DNA of 64,000 bases from assembly GCF_026236535.1 (NCBI RefSeq), contig NZ_JAHTMW010000015.1, forward strand, positions 111,217 to 175,216, written 5' to 3'. The stretch comes from Streptomyces sp. SKN60. GTDB lineage: Bacteria; Actinomycetota; Actinomycetes; Streptomycetales; Streptomycetaceae. The notes under the pieces were generated by a model. The model did no database searches. It saw nothing but the letters and a program-made list of their open reading frames with translations, and was not told the origin of the DNA. A program made the position numbers and the translations under genes. Each line of letters opens with the position of its first letter. Positions within the stretch are counted from its first letter, which is position 1. Below, in pieces: positions 16,772 to 26,100 of this stretch.

Positions 16772-17607
16772 GTGGTGCTGTCCTTCTCGGTGGGGCGCGG
16801 GGCGAGACGGTCGGCGAGCCAGCCCGGGGGCTGCTGCGGGCGGCGCTCGGTGCGCGGCCCGAGGGTGATCCGCTCGTGGATGGTCGCGGCGCGCGGCAGC
16901 AGCGCCTCCACGTACGCGGCGCGCAGCTCGTCGGTGCTGTCGAAGCCGGGCTCGTCGACCAGCCACTCGTCGGGCACGTCCGCCGCGACCTCGGTCAGCA
17001 GCTCGCGGGTGACCAGCGGGGCCAGCTCGGCGGCCGCGGCGGCGACGTCGGGCGCGAAGGGCGCGAGGGCGTGGTCGGAGGCGTCGTACGGCTTCGCGGC
17101 GGAGGCCTGGGCGCCGGGCCAGTTGTGGTGCCAGATCATGGTGGCGCCGTGGTCGATCAGCCACAGGTCGCCGTGCCAGACCAGCATGTTCGGGTTGCGC
17201 CAGGACCGGTCGACGTTGTTGATCACGGCGTCGAACCAGACGACCTTCCCGGCCTCCTTCGGGTCGACCTCGTACGCGAGCGGGTCGAAGCCGAGCGAGC
17301 CGGGCAGGAAGTCCATCCCGAGGTTCAGCCCGCCGCTCGCCTTGAGCAGCTCCTGCACCTCCTGATCGGGCTCGGAGAGACCGATCACCGGATCGAGCTG
17401 AATGGTCACCAGCTCCGGCACCCGCAGCCCCAGCCGCCGGGCCAACTGCCCGCAGATCACCTCCGCGACCAGGGTCTTGCGCCCCTGCCCGGCGCCGGTG
17501 AACTTCATGACGTACGTGCCGAGATCGTCGGCCTCGACGATCCCGGGGAGCGAGCCGCCCTCACGCAAAGGCGTGACATAGCGGGTCGCTACGACCTCTT
17601 CCAACAC
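16768..17607 (-). CDS. HipA-like kinase-fold protein
   Basis: A 279-residue protein resembling the kinase half of HipA without its N-terminal subdomain. Lys35 in VMKFTGAGQG is a candidate ATP lysine, DAVINNVDRSWRNPNML has the catalytic Asp133 with Asn138 and Asn140, and LWLIDHG (Asp152) takes the place of the DFG motif. HipA proteins phosphorylate translation factors such as glutamyl-tRNA synthetase. No HipB-like DNA-binding antitoxin lies upstream; the partner is DUF3037. It starts at a GTG. Actual kinase activity is unproven. Confidence 0.8.
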   Translation of the reverse strand: MLEEVVATRYVTPLREGGSLPGIVEADDLGTYVMKFTGAGQGRKTLVAEVICGQLARRLGLRVPELVTIQLDPVIGLSEPDQEVQELLKASGGLNLGMDFLPGSLGFDPLAYEVDPKEAGKVVWFDAVINNVDRSWRNPNMLVWHGDLWLIDHGATMIWHHNWPGAQASAAKPYDASDHALAPFAPDVAAAAAELAPLVTRELLTEVAADVPDEWLVDEPGFDSTDELRAAYVEALLPRAATIHERITLGPRTERRPQQPPGWLADRLAPRPTEKDSTT

Positions 17608-17784
17608 TTTCCCAGGCCACCCATCTCTTCAGCCTTACGAGCCATGGACGAATGAAGAGAGCATAGTAACCGAGGGTGATCACCGGCGAGGGGTGCCGGG
17701 ATCGGTGGCGCGGGGCCGATGGTGCGGGTCTGCGGGTGAACGCCGAAGTACCTCGCCATCGTCCGGCCCTACGGGAAAACGGCG

Positions 17785-17819
17785 TCGCCCTCCGGGACCG
17801 CTGGGGTCCCGGAGGGCGA
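17785..17819 (-). terminator. Perfect hairpin terminator after the FG-GAP/LGFP gene
   Basis: A 15-bp perfect stem (17785-17799 with 17805-17819) around a 5-nt loop lies 28 bp beyond the stop of the large minus-strand gene, isolating it from the HipA-like operon. Confidence 0.85.
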
Positions 17820-17847
17820 TGACCTGCTCAGAGGGGGCAGTCCGGGA

Positions 17848-20800
17848 TCACCAGGTGCCCGGCTCCGACTGCCAGCTCTTCAGCGGGTTGTCGAAACCGC
17901 CGTCGGTGCGGGCCTTGAAGGTGTGGGCCGCGGTGGTGCCGGCATCGTCGTTGTACATGATCGCGATGTCCTCGCGGCCGTCGTGGTCGGTGTCGCCGGA
18001 GACCGGGAACGACGCGTTCTGGACGTGCCAGGTGCCGGAGGGCGCCTGCCAGCTGCGGAAGTCCTCGTTGATCGTGCCGTCCGTCTTGCCGGTCAGGGTG
18101 AACAGCGAGGAGTTGCCGTAGCCGTAGTCGTACATGATGCCGAGGTCGGCGCGGCCGTCACCGTTGTAGTCGCCCGCGGTGACCTTGCTGCGCCACCACT
18201 CCCACTGGCCGGGCGTACGGGTCCAGGACTTCACTCCCGGCCAGACGCCGCCGTCGGGCTTGCCCAGGAAGGTGAACGCGGAGACCGCGCCGTCGCCGTA
18301 GCCGTACACGCCGACGACGTCGTCCTTGCCGTCGCCGTTGAAGTCACCGGCCACGTACTTGGCGCTGCTCTGGTTCCAGGTCCCCGCGCCGGACCACCAG
18401 CTCACGAAGATGTTCTTGAACGAACCGTCCGCGTTCGACAGGAACGTGTACGCACCGGTGGTGCTGTTGTCGTGGTCGTACATCATGAGGACGTCGTCCC
18501 GGCCGTCGCCGTTGAAGTCGCCGGCGACGATCTTGCCCTTGGCGGTGTCCCAGTTGCCAGGACCGGTGTAGGCGCTGCGGGGCAGCGAGGTGAAGGTGCC
18601 GTCGGTCTGGCCCAGGAAGGTGAACATGCCGCTGGAGCCGTCGCCGTAGCCGTACAGGGCGGCCAGGTCGTCCCGGCCGTCGCCGTTGAAGTCACCCGAC
18701 ACCCACTGGGACTGCGAGACCCGCCAGGTCCAGGCGGGGTTGGTGTGGGCGATCTTCGGGGCGGCGAAGCCGCCGTCCGTCTTGGCCAGGTGCGTGAACA
18801 CCTGCATGGCGTCGGCGCCGTAGTCGTAGACGGTGGCCATGTCGGAGCGGCCGTCGCCGTTGAAGTCGCCCGCCAGCTCCTTGCGGAGGCTGTCGGTGCG
18901 GTCGCCCCAGTGGTGCTCGTCCGTGGCGCCGGTGTAGCGGTTGTGGCGGATGTAGCCGTTCTCGAAGTCGGTCCGGGGACCGCCCGCCACGTCGTACTCC
19001 TCCGACTGCGGGTAGCCGAGCCAGCTCTTGCCGGCGCCCAGCGCGAGCCACTTGTTGCGGATGCTGCCCCACACGCCCCAGGCCTGGCCCGTCCTGGTGG
19101 TCCAGTAGATGGAGCGGGAGTCGGAGGTCTCGCCGCGGCGGCGGAAGTGGTTGTAGCGGCCGACGCCGTCGTCGACGTTGGTCTCGTCGGTGGTCGGGTA
19201 GCCGAAGCCGGCCGGGCCGCCGAGCGCCAGGTACTTCTTGTAGATGGTGCCGTGGATGGAGCGCCCGCCGAAGTCGTACGTCCAGTAGATGGCGCCGTCA
19301 CCGCCGGAACCGCGGAAGGTGGTGACCCAGGCGTCGCTCTCGAACGTGGTCGACTCGTCGGAGGTCGGGTAGCCGAGGAAGCTCTTCTCGGCGCCCAGCG
19401 AGACCCAGTAGCTGCGGATGGCGTTGAAGACCATCCAGGCACCGGTCGTCGGGTGCCAGTAGATCGAGGAGTTCTCCCCGCCGGCACCGTTCTGGCGGAA
19501 GTGCGCGTACCGGCCTTCGCCGTCCTGCGGGACCAGGACGTCCGTGGTCGGGTGGCCGAAGCCGCTCGGGCCGCCCTTGGCCAGGTACTTCGCCAGGATC
19601 GGGCCGCACAGGGTGTGCGTGCCGGTGTCGGCCGAGGTGAAGCTCTGGCACTCGGACCAGGGGGTGCCGCCGAGCACGAGACGGCGACCGGCGCCGAAGA
19701 CCGAACCGCCGCTCGCGGCGCGGCCCGGGTACTCGGTGATCTCGCCGCTGGCGTCGCGCGACCAGAGGTCGACATAGCCGTCGGCCTCGAAGTCGCCGTC
19801 GCTGGTCAGGTTCGGCTGGGCGGTGCCGGTGAACCCGGTCGCGATGGAGGTGGAGCGGACCGTGGCGTCGCCGTAGACCGCGAGGTCGGCGACGGTGGTC
19901 GCCGACGTGTCGGTGGTGACCTTGCTGGTGTACTGGTGGATCTTTCCGCTGACCTTGTCGCGGGCCCAGACCTCGGGCAGCTTGTCGCCGTTGAGGTCAC
20001 CGGGGGCGATGAGGGTCATGTCCTGCCAGTCGGCGTTGCCGAGCAGGACCGGGGGGCGGACACCGGTGGGGCCCAGGTCCAGGTAACCGATCGTGTTCCC
20101 GAAGTACAGGTAGAGCTCGCCGCCCGTCTTGACCAGCAGGTCGGGCTGGTCGGCGTCGTCGACGTTCTGGTCACCGTTGTCGTCGTTGACGCTGCCGATC
20201 ACGAGGATCTGGTCGGCCTGCGCCCAGTGGTCGTTGTCGGGCGACAGGGTGGCCACCGGGGTGCGGTTGGCGTCGATCGGCTGGAGGTCGCCGCCGCCGT
20301 TGCCCGGGTAGACGTACAGGTCCTTGCGACTGCCGTCGGGCGACGGGCGCAGGGCGACGAGGTCCTCGTAGTAGTCCTCGTTCCAGCTGCCGCGGTGGGA
20401 CAGCGACACGACGTCGGCGAAGGAGCCGCGGTCGAGCTTCCTGGACAGGTCGAAGGTGCCGTCGCCCTTGCCGGGGTGCATCCACAGCTGGCCGGAGCCC
20501 GGGTCGACGCTCCAGATGTCGACGGTCCCGTCGCCGTTGAGGTCGCCGGGCTTGTCACGGGTCGCCTTGCGCTTGGCGTAGAAGAGATACGCCTTGAGGT
20601 CGGACCGGTTGCTCGCCCCGTCGAGGCTGCGGACGAACAGCGTCTGCGGACCGGTCGTGGAGGGGGTGTACTCCACGGTCGCGTTGCCGCCGATCGAGGA
20701 GGCCGGGACCTCACGCACCTTCGGGTCGGACTCGGTCCACCACTGGTACTTCTCGACGTCGGTCTCGCCGTTGGCGCCGAAGGTGAAGATGCCCTTCGTA

Positions 20801-22794
20801 CGCGCCTCGGCGGTCCTGTCCGGATCGTTCTCGGGGAACTCCACCGAGCTGACCACCGGCGGATGGCTGGGCCGCGTCGCGTCGATGCTGAACACGCACT
20901 GGCCCGCCCAGGGGCCGGCCGCGTAGTCGTCCAGGCCGCGGACGTCCCATCGGTAGGTGCCGGTGGGGAGCTCGGATGCGGGGATGCGCACCTGGGCGAC
21001 GTTGCCGTTCGTGACCCACACCTGGGGCCGCTTGATGGTGCCCCAGTAGTCCTTGTCGTTCCAGTAGTTGAACTCGGCCCGGAGCGCGTTGTCCTCGGCG
21101 TCCGAGACACGGGCGCGGAGCACGACCTCGTCCGTGGTGCCGATCATGCCGCCGCCACAGGACACCGAGGGGTCGGAGCCGCGCTCCCAGATGGAGTTCG
21201 GCACGGTGTTGTACTGGGTGGATATGCGGGCGCTGTCCGGGTTCATCTTGCGCCAGGACACGTCGACGGTGTCGGTGGCCGACTTCAGGCCCATGGTCCA
21301 GGCCGGCCAGTGCCAGCGCGCCGCGTCCGCGACCGCCGAGGTGACGTTGAGCTCGATGGTGTCGCCGTCGCCGGGGCAGTTGCGGCCGCCGAAGGACTGG
21401 CCGGAGGAGTCGACCAGGCGCTGCCAGTTGGGCTGGTTGTTCCAGGTGACCCAGGAGCCGATGGTGCCGGTGTCCCAGATCTGGAGGTCACCGGACTGGC
21501 AGCTCCAGGACCCGGCGTACTTCTGCTGGATGCGGAAGGTGGAGGACAGGATCTGCTTGTCCCACAGGCTGCCCATGCCGACCTGGAAGAAGGTCTTGGC
21601 GCAGACGACCGCGTAGTTGTTGGCGGAGTCCTTGGCGCAGCCGACGCGGGCTTCCTTGCTGAGGGTGCCGCCGTTCCAGTAGTTGGTGTTCGCCGAGTTC
21701 GGGAAGGCGTTGTGCTTGTAGGCCAGCGTCCACGCCGACTTCCAGTCGTCGCGCCAGATCGGGTCGATGACGACGGGGTACTTCGTACCCGGAGCGGTCA
21801 GCAGCTTGTGGTCGGGCGTGAGGGTGAGGGTGGAGCCCTTCAGCGCGACGCCGAGGTCCGCCTGGCGGGTGCCCATGGAGATGCCGTCGACGGCCTCCAC
21901 CGGGTCGGCGACCGCGGCGGCGCGCTTGGCGGCTGCCGTCCTGGGCGTCGTGGCCTGCACGGCCGGCTGGTCGGCGCCGGAGTCCCACATCTGCGGCTTG
22001 CCGGAGCTGAACAGCGCCTTGCCCGCGGGGTCGAGGGCCCGCAGCTCGCCGTTGGCCTCCTTGCGGAGGGTCAGTCCCTTGCCCTTGAGGCCGAAGTCGA
22101 GGGAGGCGAGGGCCGGGTTGTCGGCGGCCGCGCGGTTCTTGACGATCAGCTGGTGCGAGAAGCCGGTGACGTCGGCGGTGACCCGCAGGTCGACGCCGCG
22201 CAGCACCTCGGGGTACGTGGCGCTGTCGCCCTCGATCTTCGGGGCGGGCAGCGGCTTCGGCCAGCTCAGGGAGATGTCCCGGCCGTCCTTGCGCATGGTG
22301 ACGAGCGGGGTGCTTCCGCCGCCGGAGAAGGTGAGCCCGACACGGGTGGCGCGGGGGGCGATCCGTCCGTCGCTCTGCCGGCTCAGACCGGTGTCCGCGT
22401 CCACGAGCTTCCCGCCGCGCAGGACGCGGATCGGAGCCAGGGCGTGGTTCTGGGTGAACGTGCCGTCCGGGTTGGCCCAGACGTCGTCGGTCTCGGTGCG
22501 CTTGGAGGGCAGCTCGACCGGCTTGCCGGTGCGCTTGGCCTCCTTGGTCGCCTTGGCGTGGACGGCGGCGTCGGCCGCGGTCTTGGCGGCGTCGGCCTTG
22601 GACGCGCCGGCGTCCGCGGCGGCGCGGCCCGTGGTGGTGCCGCCCGGGCCCGTCGGGGTGGTGGCGGCGGTTGCCTCGGCGACGGGCAGCGTGCCGAGCA
22701 GCAGGGCGGCGAGCACCGTGCCGGCGGCGGCGCGGAGCGTGCCGCGGCGGCGTGGCGGATCGTCGACGCGGACACGCGTCGGGTTGGGTCTCAC
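17848..22794 (-). CDS. Giant secreted DNRLRE/LGFP/FG-GAP repeat protein
   Basis: A 1648-residue exported protein. The GTG at 22794 fits best: it gives VRPNPTR, Arg-rich residues, then a Sec signal (about 18-43, ending ATA). An Ala/Lys-rich stretch is followed by a DNRLRE-like beta region with aromatic-rich strands (about 335-570) and a fibronectin-like part. FG-GAP units (GDLNGDG near 750, again near 928) come next, then LGFP cell-wall repeats (about 1050-1290: GGPSGFGHPTTD, GGPAGFGYPTTDE). Six C-terminal FG-GAP units follow, about 58 residues apart, each with a Ca-binding GDFNGDGR-like loop (the last is degenerate, GDTDHDGR). It diverges from the RHS toxin gene. It probably sits on the wall as an adhesin or partner of that toxin; no enzyme motif was seen. 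Confidence 0.85.
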   Translation of the reverse strand: MRPNPTRVRVDDPPRRRGTLRAAAGTVLAALLLGTLPVAEATAATTPTGPGGTTTGRAAADAGASKADAAKTAADAAVHAKATKEAKRTGKPVELPSKRTETDDVWANPDGTFTQNHALAPIRVLRGGKLVDADTGLSRQSDGRIAPRATRVGLTFSGGGSTPLVTMRKDGRDISLSWPKPLPAPKIEGDSATYPEVLRGVDLRVTADVTGFSHQLIVKNRAAADNPALASLDFGLKGKGLTLRKEANGELRALDPAGKALFSSGKPQMWDSGADQPAVQATTPRTAAAKRAAAVADPVEAVDGISMGTRQADLGVALKGSTLTLTPDHKLLTAPGTKYPVVIDPIWRDDWKSAWTLAYKHNAFPNSANTNYWNGGTLSKEARVGCAKDSANNYAVVCAKTFFQVGMGSLWDKQILSSTFRIQQKYAGSWSCQSGDLQIWDTGTIGSWVTWNNQPNWQRLVDSSGQSFGGRNCPGDGDTIELNVTSAVADAARWHWPAWTMGLKSATDTVDVSWRKMNPDSARISTQYNTVPNSIWERGSDPSVSCGGGMIGTTDEVVLRARVSDAEDNALRAEFNYWNDKDYWGTIKRPQVWVTNGNVAQVRIPASELPTGTYRWDVRGLDDYAAGPWAGQCVFSIDATRPSHPPVVSSVEFPENDPDRTAEARTKGIFTFGANGETDVEKYQWWTESDPKVREVPASSIGGNATVEYTPSTTGPQTLFVRSLDGASNRSDLKAYLFYAKRKATRDKPGDLNGDGTVDIWSVDPGSGQLWMHPGKGDGTFDLSRKLDRGSFADVVSLSHRGSWNEDYYEDLVALRPSPDGSRKDLYVYPGNGGGDLQPIDANRTPVATLSPDNDHWAQADQILVIGSVNDDNGDQNVDDADQPDLLVKTGGELYLYFGNTIGYLDLGPTGVRPPVLLGNADWQDMTLIAPGDLNGDKLPEVWARDKVSGKIHQYTSKVTTDTSATTVADLAVYGDATVRSTSIATGFTGTAQPNLTSDGDFEADGYVDLWSRDASGEITEYPGRAASGGSVFGAGRRLVLGGTPWSECQSFTSADTGTHTLCGPILAKYLAKGGPSGFGHPTTDVLVPQDGEGRYAHFRQNGAGGENSSIYWHPTTGAWMVFNAIRSYWVSLGAEKSFLGYPTSDESTTFESDAWVTTFRGSGGDGAIYWTYDFGGRSIHGTIYKKYLALGGPAGFGYPTTDETNVDDGVGRYNHFRRRGETSDSRSIYWTTRTGQAWGVWGSIRNKWLALGAGKSWLGYPQSEEYDVAGGPRTDFENGYIRHNRYTGATDEHHWGDRTDSLRKELAGDFNGDGRSDMATVYDYGADAMQVFTHLAKTDGGFAAPKIAHTNPAWTWRVSQSQWVSGDFNGDGRDDLAALYGYGDGSSGMFTFLGQTDGTFTSLPRSAYTGPGNWDTAKGKIVAGDFNGDGRDDVLMMYDHDNSTTGAYTFLSNADGSFKNIFVSWWSGAGTWNQSSAKYVAGDFNGDGKDDVVGVYGYGDGAVSAFTFLGKPDGGVWPGVKSWTRTPGQWEWWRSKVTAGDYNGDGRADLGIMYDYGYGNSSLFTLTGKTDGTINEDFRSWQAPSGTWHVQNASFPVSGDTDHDGREDIAIMYNDDAGTTAAHTFKARTDGGFDNPLKSWQSEPGTW
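17970..18885 (-). repeat. Six tandem ~175-bp FG-GAP coding repeats
   Basis: Calcium-loop codons for GD(F/Y)NGDGR recur at about 18870, 18695, 18525, 18350 and 18175, with a diverged sixth near 17995. The even ~175-bp period suggests growth by unit duplication. Confidence 0.8.
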
Positions 22795-23158
22795 GGAGTG
22801 GGTCCTCGGGGTTCGGCTCGGCCGCCGCGCCGGAGCGGGTGGCCGAGATCGTCGGTTCCGGCCGCTCGCCGATGACCGCTTCCCGGCCACCTCGACGATC
22901 GGCCGTTGGCGTTCGATTATTTGTAGCAGCAGCGGCGGCTCTCGTGTGACGGGTTCCCGCCCTCGGGCCTGTCGCACCACGCCCGGGTCGCAACCAGGTT
23001 GACGGAGGCTCACATCCGTTCCCCCGAATGCGGTTTTCTCCAGGACGACCAGCGCCTTGATCCCTGACACTCCCTCAAGAGGCCGTCCTCGCGCCGCCTC
23101 GACGCCCCGACGGATCCACTGTTAGGTTCAGCGCCGTCACCTGAAGCGTGATCATGAC
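22795..23158. promoter_or_regulatory. Divergent promoter region of the RHS/FG-GAP locus
   Basis: A 364-bp gap between two giant divergent genes. It holds AT-rich patches (about 22911-22926 and 23120-23175) in otherwise GC-rich DNA. A TAGGTT at about 23123 could be a -10 for the RHS gene, without a convincing -35. No small gene is supported here. Confidence 0.4.
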
Positions 23159-23172
23159 ATGTTTCACGCTTC
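23143..23172. promoter_or_regulatory. Inverted repeat spanning the RHS start codon
   Basis: GAAGCGTGA (23143-23151) and TCACGCTTC (23164-23172) form a perfect 9-bp inverted repeat around 12 bp that include the ATG at 23159. It could be an operator, or an RNA hairpin hiding the start. A second hairpin (10-bp stem, 23217-23239) follows in the signal-peptide codons. Confidence 0.6.
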
Positions 23173-26100
23173 TCTCATCTTGATCTCACGGAGTGTTCGA
23201 ATCTTGAGAAGATCCAAGGCGCACGCCTGGCGTGCGCCTCTCAGGCGTGCCTGGCGGTGGCCGATACCGCTGCTGGCACTGAGTCTGATGACCGCCGGTC
23301 TCACCACCGTGGACGCGACGGCGGCCCCCTCCGACCTGCGTCTCCTGGAGACGCAGAAGCTCACCAAGGTCGGCGGCGCGCCCGTCACCGGCAAGCCGGC
23401 TCCCGGCCCCGCCGAGTCCCAGAAGAAGAGCTGGAAGAAGGCTCCGGCCATCGCCTGGCCGAAGGCCGGCTCCGCCGAAATCACCCTTCCCGCCCCCGAG
23501 TCCGCGCCCTCCGGGCAGCGGAATCCGGCCACCCGGGGCGCCCTCGGCAGCGCGGCCGCCAAGTCGGCCAAGACCGGCAAGGCCGGCAAGGCCGTCCGCG
23601 CCGGCACCCTGCCGGTGAACGTCGCCGCGCTCCCGCCCCGTACCGCGGGCGGACCCGCCGCACGCGCCGTCAAGCAGCCGGCCGCCGGTGCGAACACCGC
23701 CCCGATCAAGGTGAAGGTCGGCCTGCTCGACCGGGCCGCGGCCCGCCGCGCCGGACTCGCCAACAGCCTGCTCCTGTCGGTCCAGCGCACCGACGCGGGC
23801 AGCGCCTCGGCTCCCGTCTCGGTCGAGCTCGACTACAACGCCTTCAAGAACGCCTACGGCGGCGGCTGGGGCTCCCGGCTGCGCTTCACCGCGCTCCCGG
23901 CCTGTGCCCTGACCACGCCGAAGAAGCCGGGCTGCCGGAGCGGCACCCCGGTCACCACGGTCAACGACCCGAAGACCGGCAAGCTCGTCGCCACCTTCGA
24001 CGCCCCGGCCCAGCCGGTGACGACGGCGACGGGCGCCCTGCGCTCGATGGCCACCGCCGGCACGCAGTCCGTGACGCTGGCCGCCACCGCGGGCGCCGAC
24101 GGCTCCAACGGCACGTACAAGGCCACCTCGCTGAACCCTTCCGGCTCCTGGCAGGCCGGCGGTTCCGCGGGTGACTTCTCCTGGTCGTACCCGCTGGACA
24201 TCCCCGCCTCGCTCGGCGGCCCCAGCCCGTCGCTGACGCTCGGCTACTCCAGCTCGACGATCGACGGCCGGACCTCGGCCTCCGCGCAGCAGACCTCCTG
24301 GGTCGGCGACGGCTGGGACCTGGCCTCGAACTACATCGAGCGGTCCTACGTCCCGTGCAGCCAGGACAAGCGCCCGAACTCCGGGTACAACAACCCGAAG
24401 GACGACACCGGCGACCTCTGCCACGGCGCCCCGATGGTCACCCTGTCGCTCAACGGCGGCTCCACCCAGCTCGTCCTGGACGACGCCACCAAGAAGTGGC
24501 GCCCGGCCAAGGACGACGGCTCCCGGGTCGAGCTGCTCCAGGGCGCCCAGAACGGGGACAAGGAGGGCGACCACTGGCGGTTCACCAACCCGCAGGGCAT
24601 CCAGTTCTACTTCGGCCTGAACAAGGTCCCCGGCTGGACCACGGGCAGGTCCGTCACCAACTCCGCCTGGACGGTGCCGGTCTACGGCAACCACCCCGGT
24701 GAGCCCTGCTACACGGCCGCCTTCGCCGACTCCGTGTGCGACCAGGTGTACCGCTGGAACCTCGACTACGTCGTGGACCCGCGCGGCAACGCCATGACGT
24801 ACTGGTACGAGAAGGAGACCAACTACTACGGCTCCAACTACCAGATCGCCGGCGGCTCGACGGCCCGGCCGTACGACCGCTCCGGCTGGCTGGACCACAT
24901 CTCGTACGGCCTGCGCAGCGACGACCTGTTCGCCGAGCCCCCGGCCCAGGTGGACTTCGAGGTCGCCGAGCGCTGCCTGACGACGACCGAGTTCGACTGC
25001 GACCCGGCGAAGCTGAAGCCGGAGGCCGACTGGACCATCGCCAAGCAGTGGCCGGACACCCCCGGCGACCAGCTGTGCGCCAAGGACGAGGAGTGCAAGG
25101 GCCGGTTCACCCCGACCTTCTTCACCCGCAAGCGCCTGACCGAGGTCACCACCACGGTCTGGAACGGCACCGGGCGCAAGCCCGTCGACACCTGGAAGCT
25201 CACCCAGGACTTCCCGATGACCGGTGACGGCACGGACTACCCGCTGTGGCTGTCCGAGATCCGGCACACCGGCCGCAACGGCGGCGACCTGCCGCTGCCG
25301 CCCGTGAAGTTCCGCGGCAAGCAGCTCGACAACCGGGTCGACGGCGCCTCGGACGGCAAGCCGCCGTACAAGCGCTACCGCGTCGAGGCGATCGACACGG
25401 AGACCGGTTCCACGATCCTGGCGCACTACGCCGACACCCAGTGCTCCGCCACCGCGCTGCCCTCGTCCCCCGAGACGAACACGATGCGGTGCTACCCGGT
25501 GATCTCCGAGATCCCGGACCCGAACGACCCGACGCGCGAGCGCAAGCTCTACGTCACCGACTGGTTCCACAAGCACGTCGTCGACTGGGTCCAGGAGGAG
25601 GACCGCAACGGCAACTCGCCGACGCGCCGCACCGAGTACCAGTTCATCGGCGACCCGGCATGGGCCTTCGACGACGAGACCGAGATGATGCGGCCCAAGA
25701 CCCGCACCTGGTCGCAGTGGCGGGGTTACGAGCGGGTCCGCACCTACATCGGCGTGGCCCCCGACCGGCGCTCGCAGACGGAGACGCTCTTCTTCCGCGG
25801 CCTCGACGGCGACCGTGCGACGCCCTCCGGCGGCACCAAGTCGGTCAAGGTGAAGGACTCCGAGGGCAACGAGATCCCGGACCACCGCCTCTTCGCCGGC
25901 CAGACCCGCGAGGTCCTGGCCTACGACGGCGAGGGCGGCCCGCTGGAGGCGGCCACCACCTACACCCCGTGGCTGCACGGCCCCACGGCGACCCGCCTGC
26001 GCAAGGGCGCGGTGCCGGAGGAGGACATCGAGCCGCAGGAGTCGTACGTCCAGCAGACCTCGGACGTCGCCTCCCGCATCCTCCTCTCCGACGGCCGCGG

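Noticed and set aside
17923..22875. 1650-codon plus-strand open frame
   Set aside because: Exactly antisense to the FG-GAP/LGFP gene, with valine/glycine-rich low-complexity product and no motifs.
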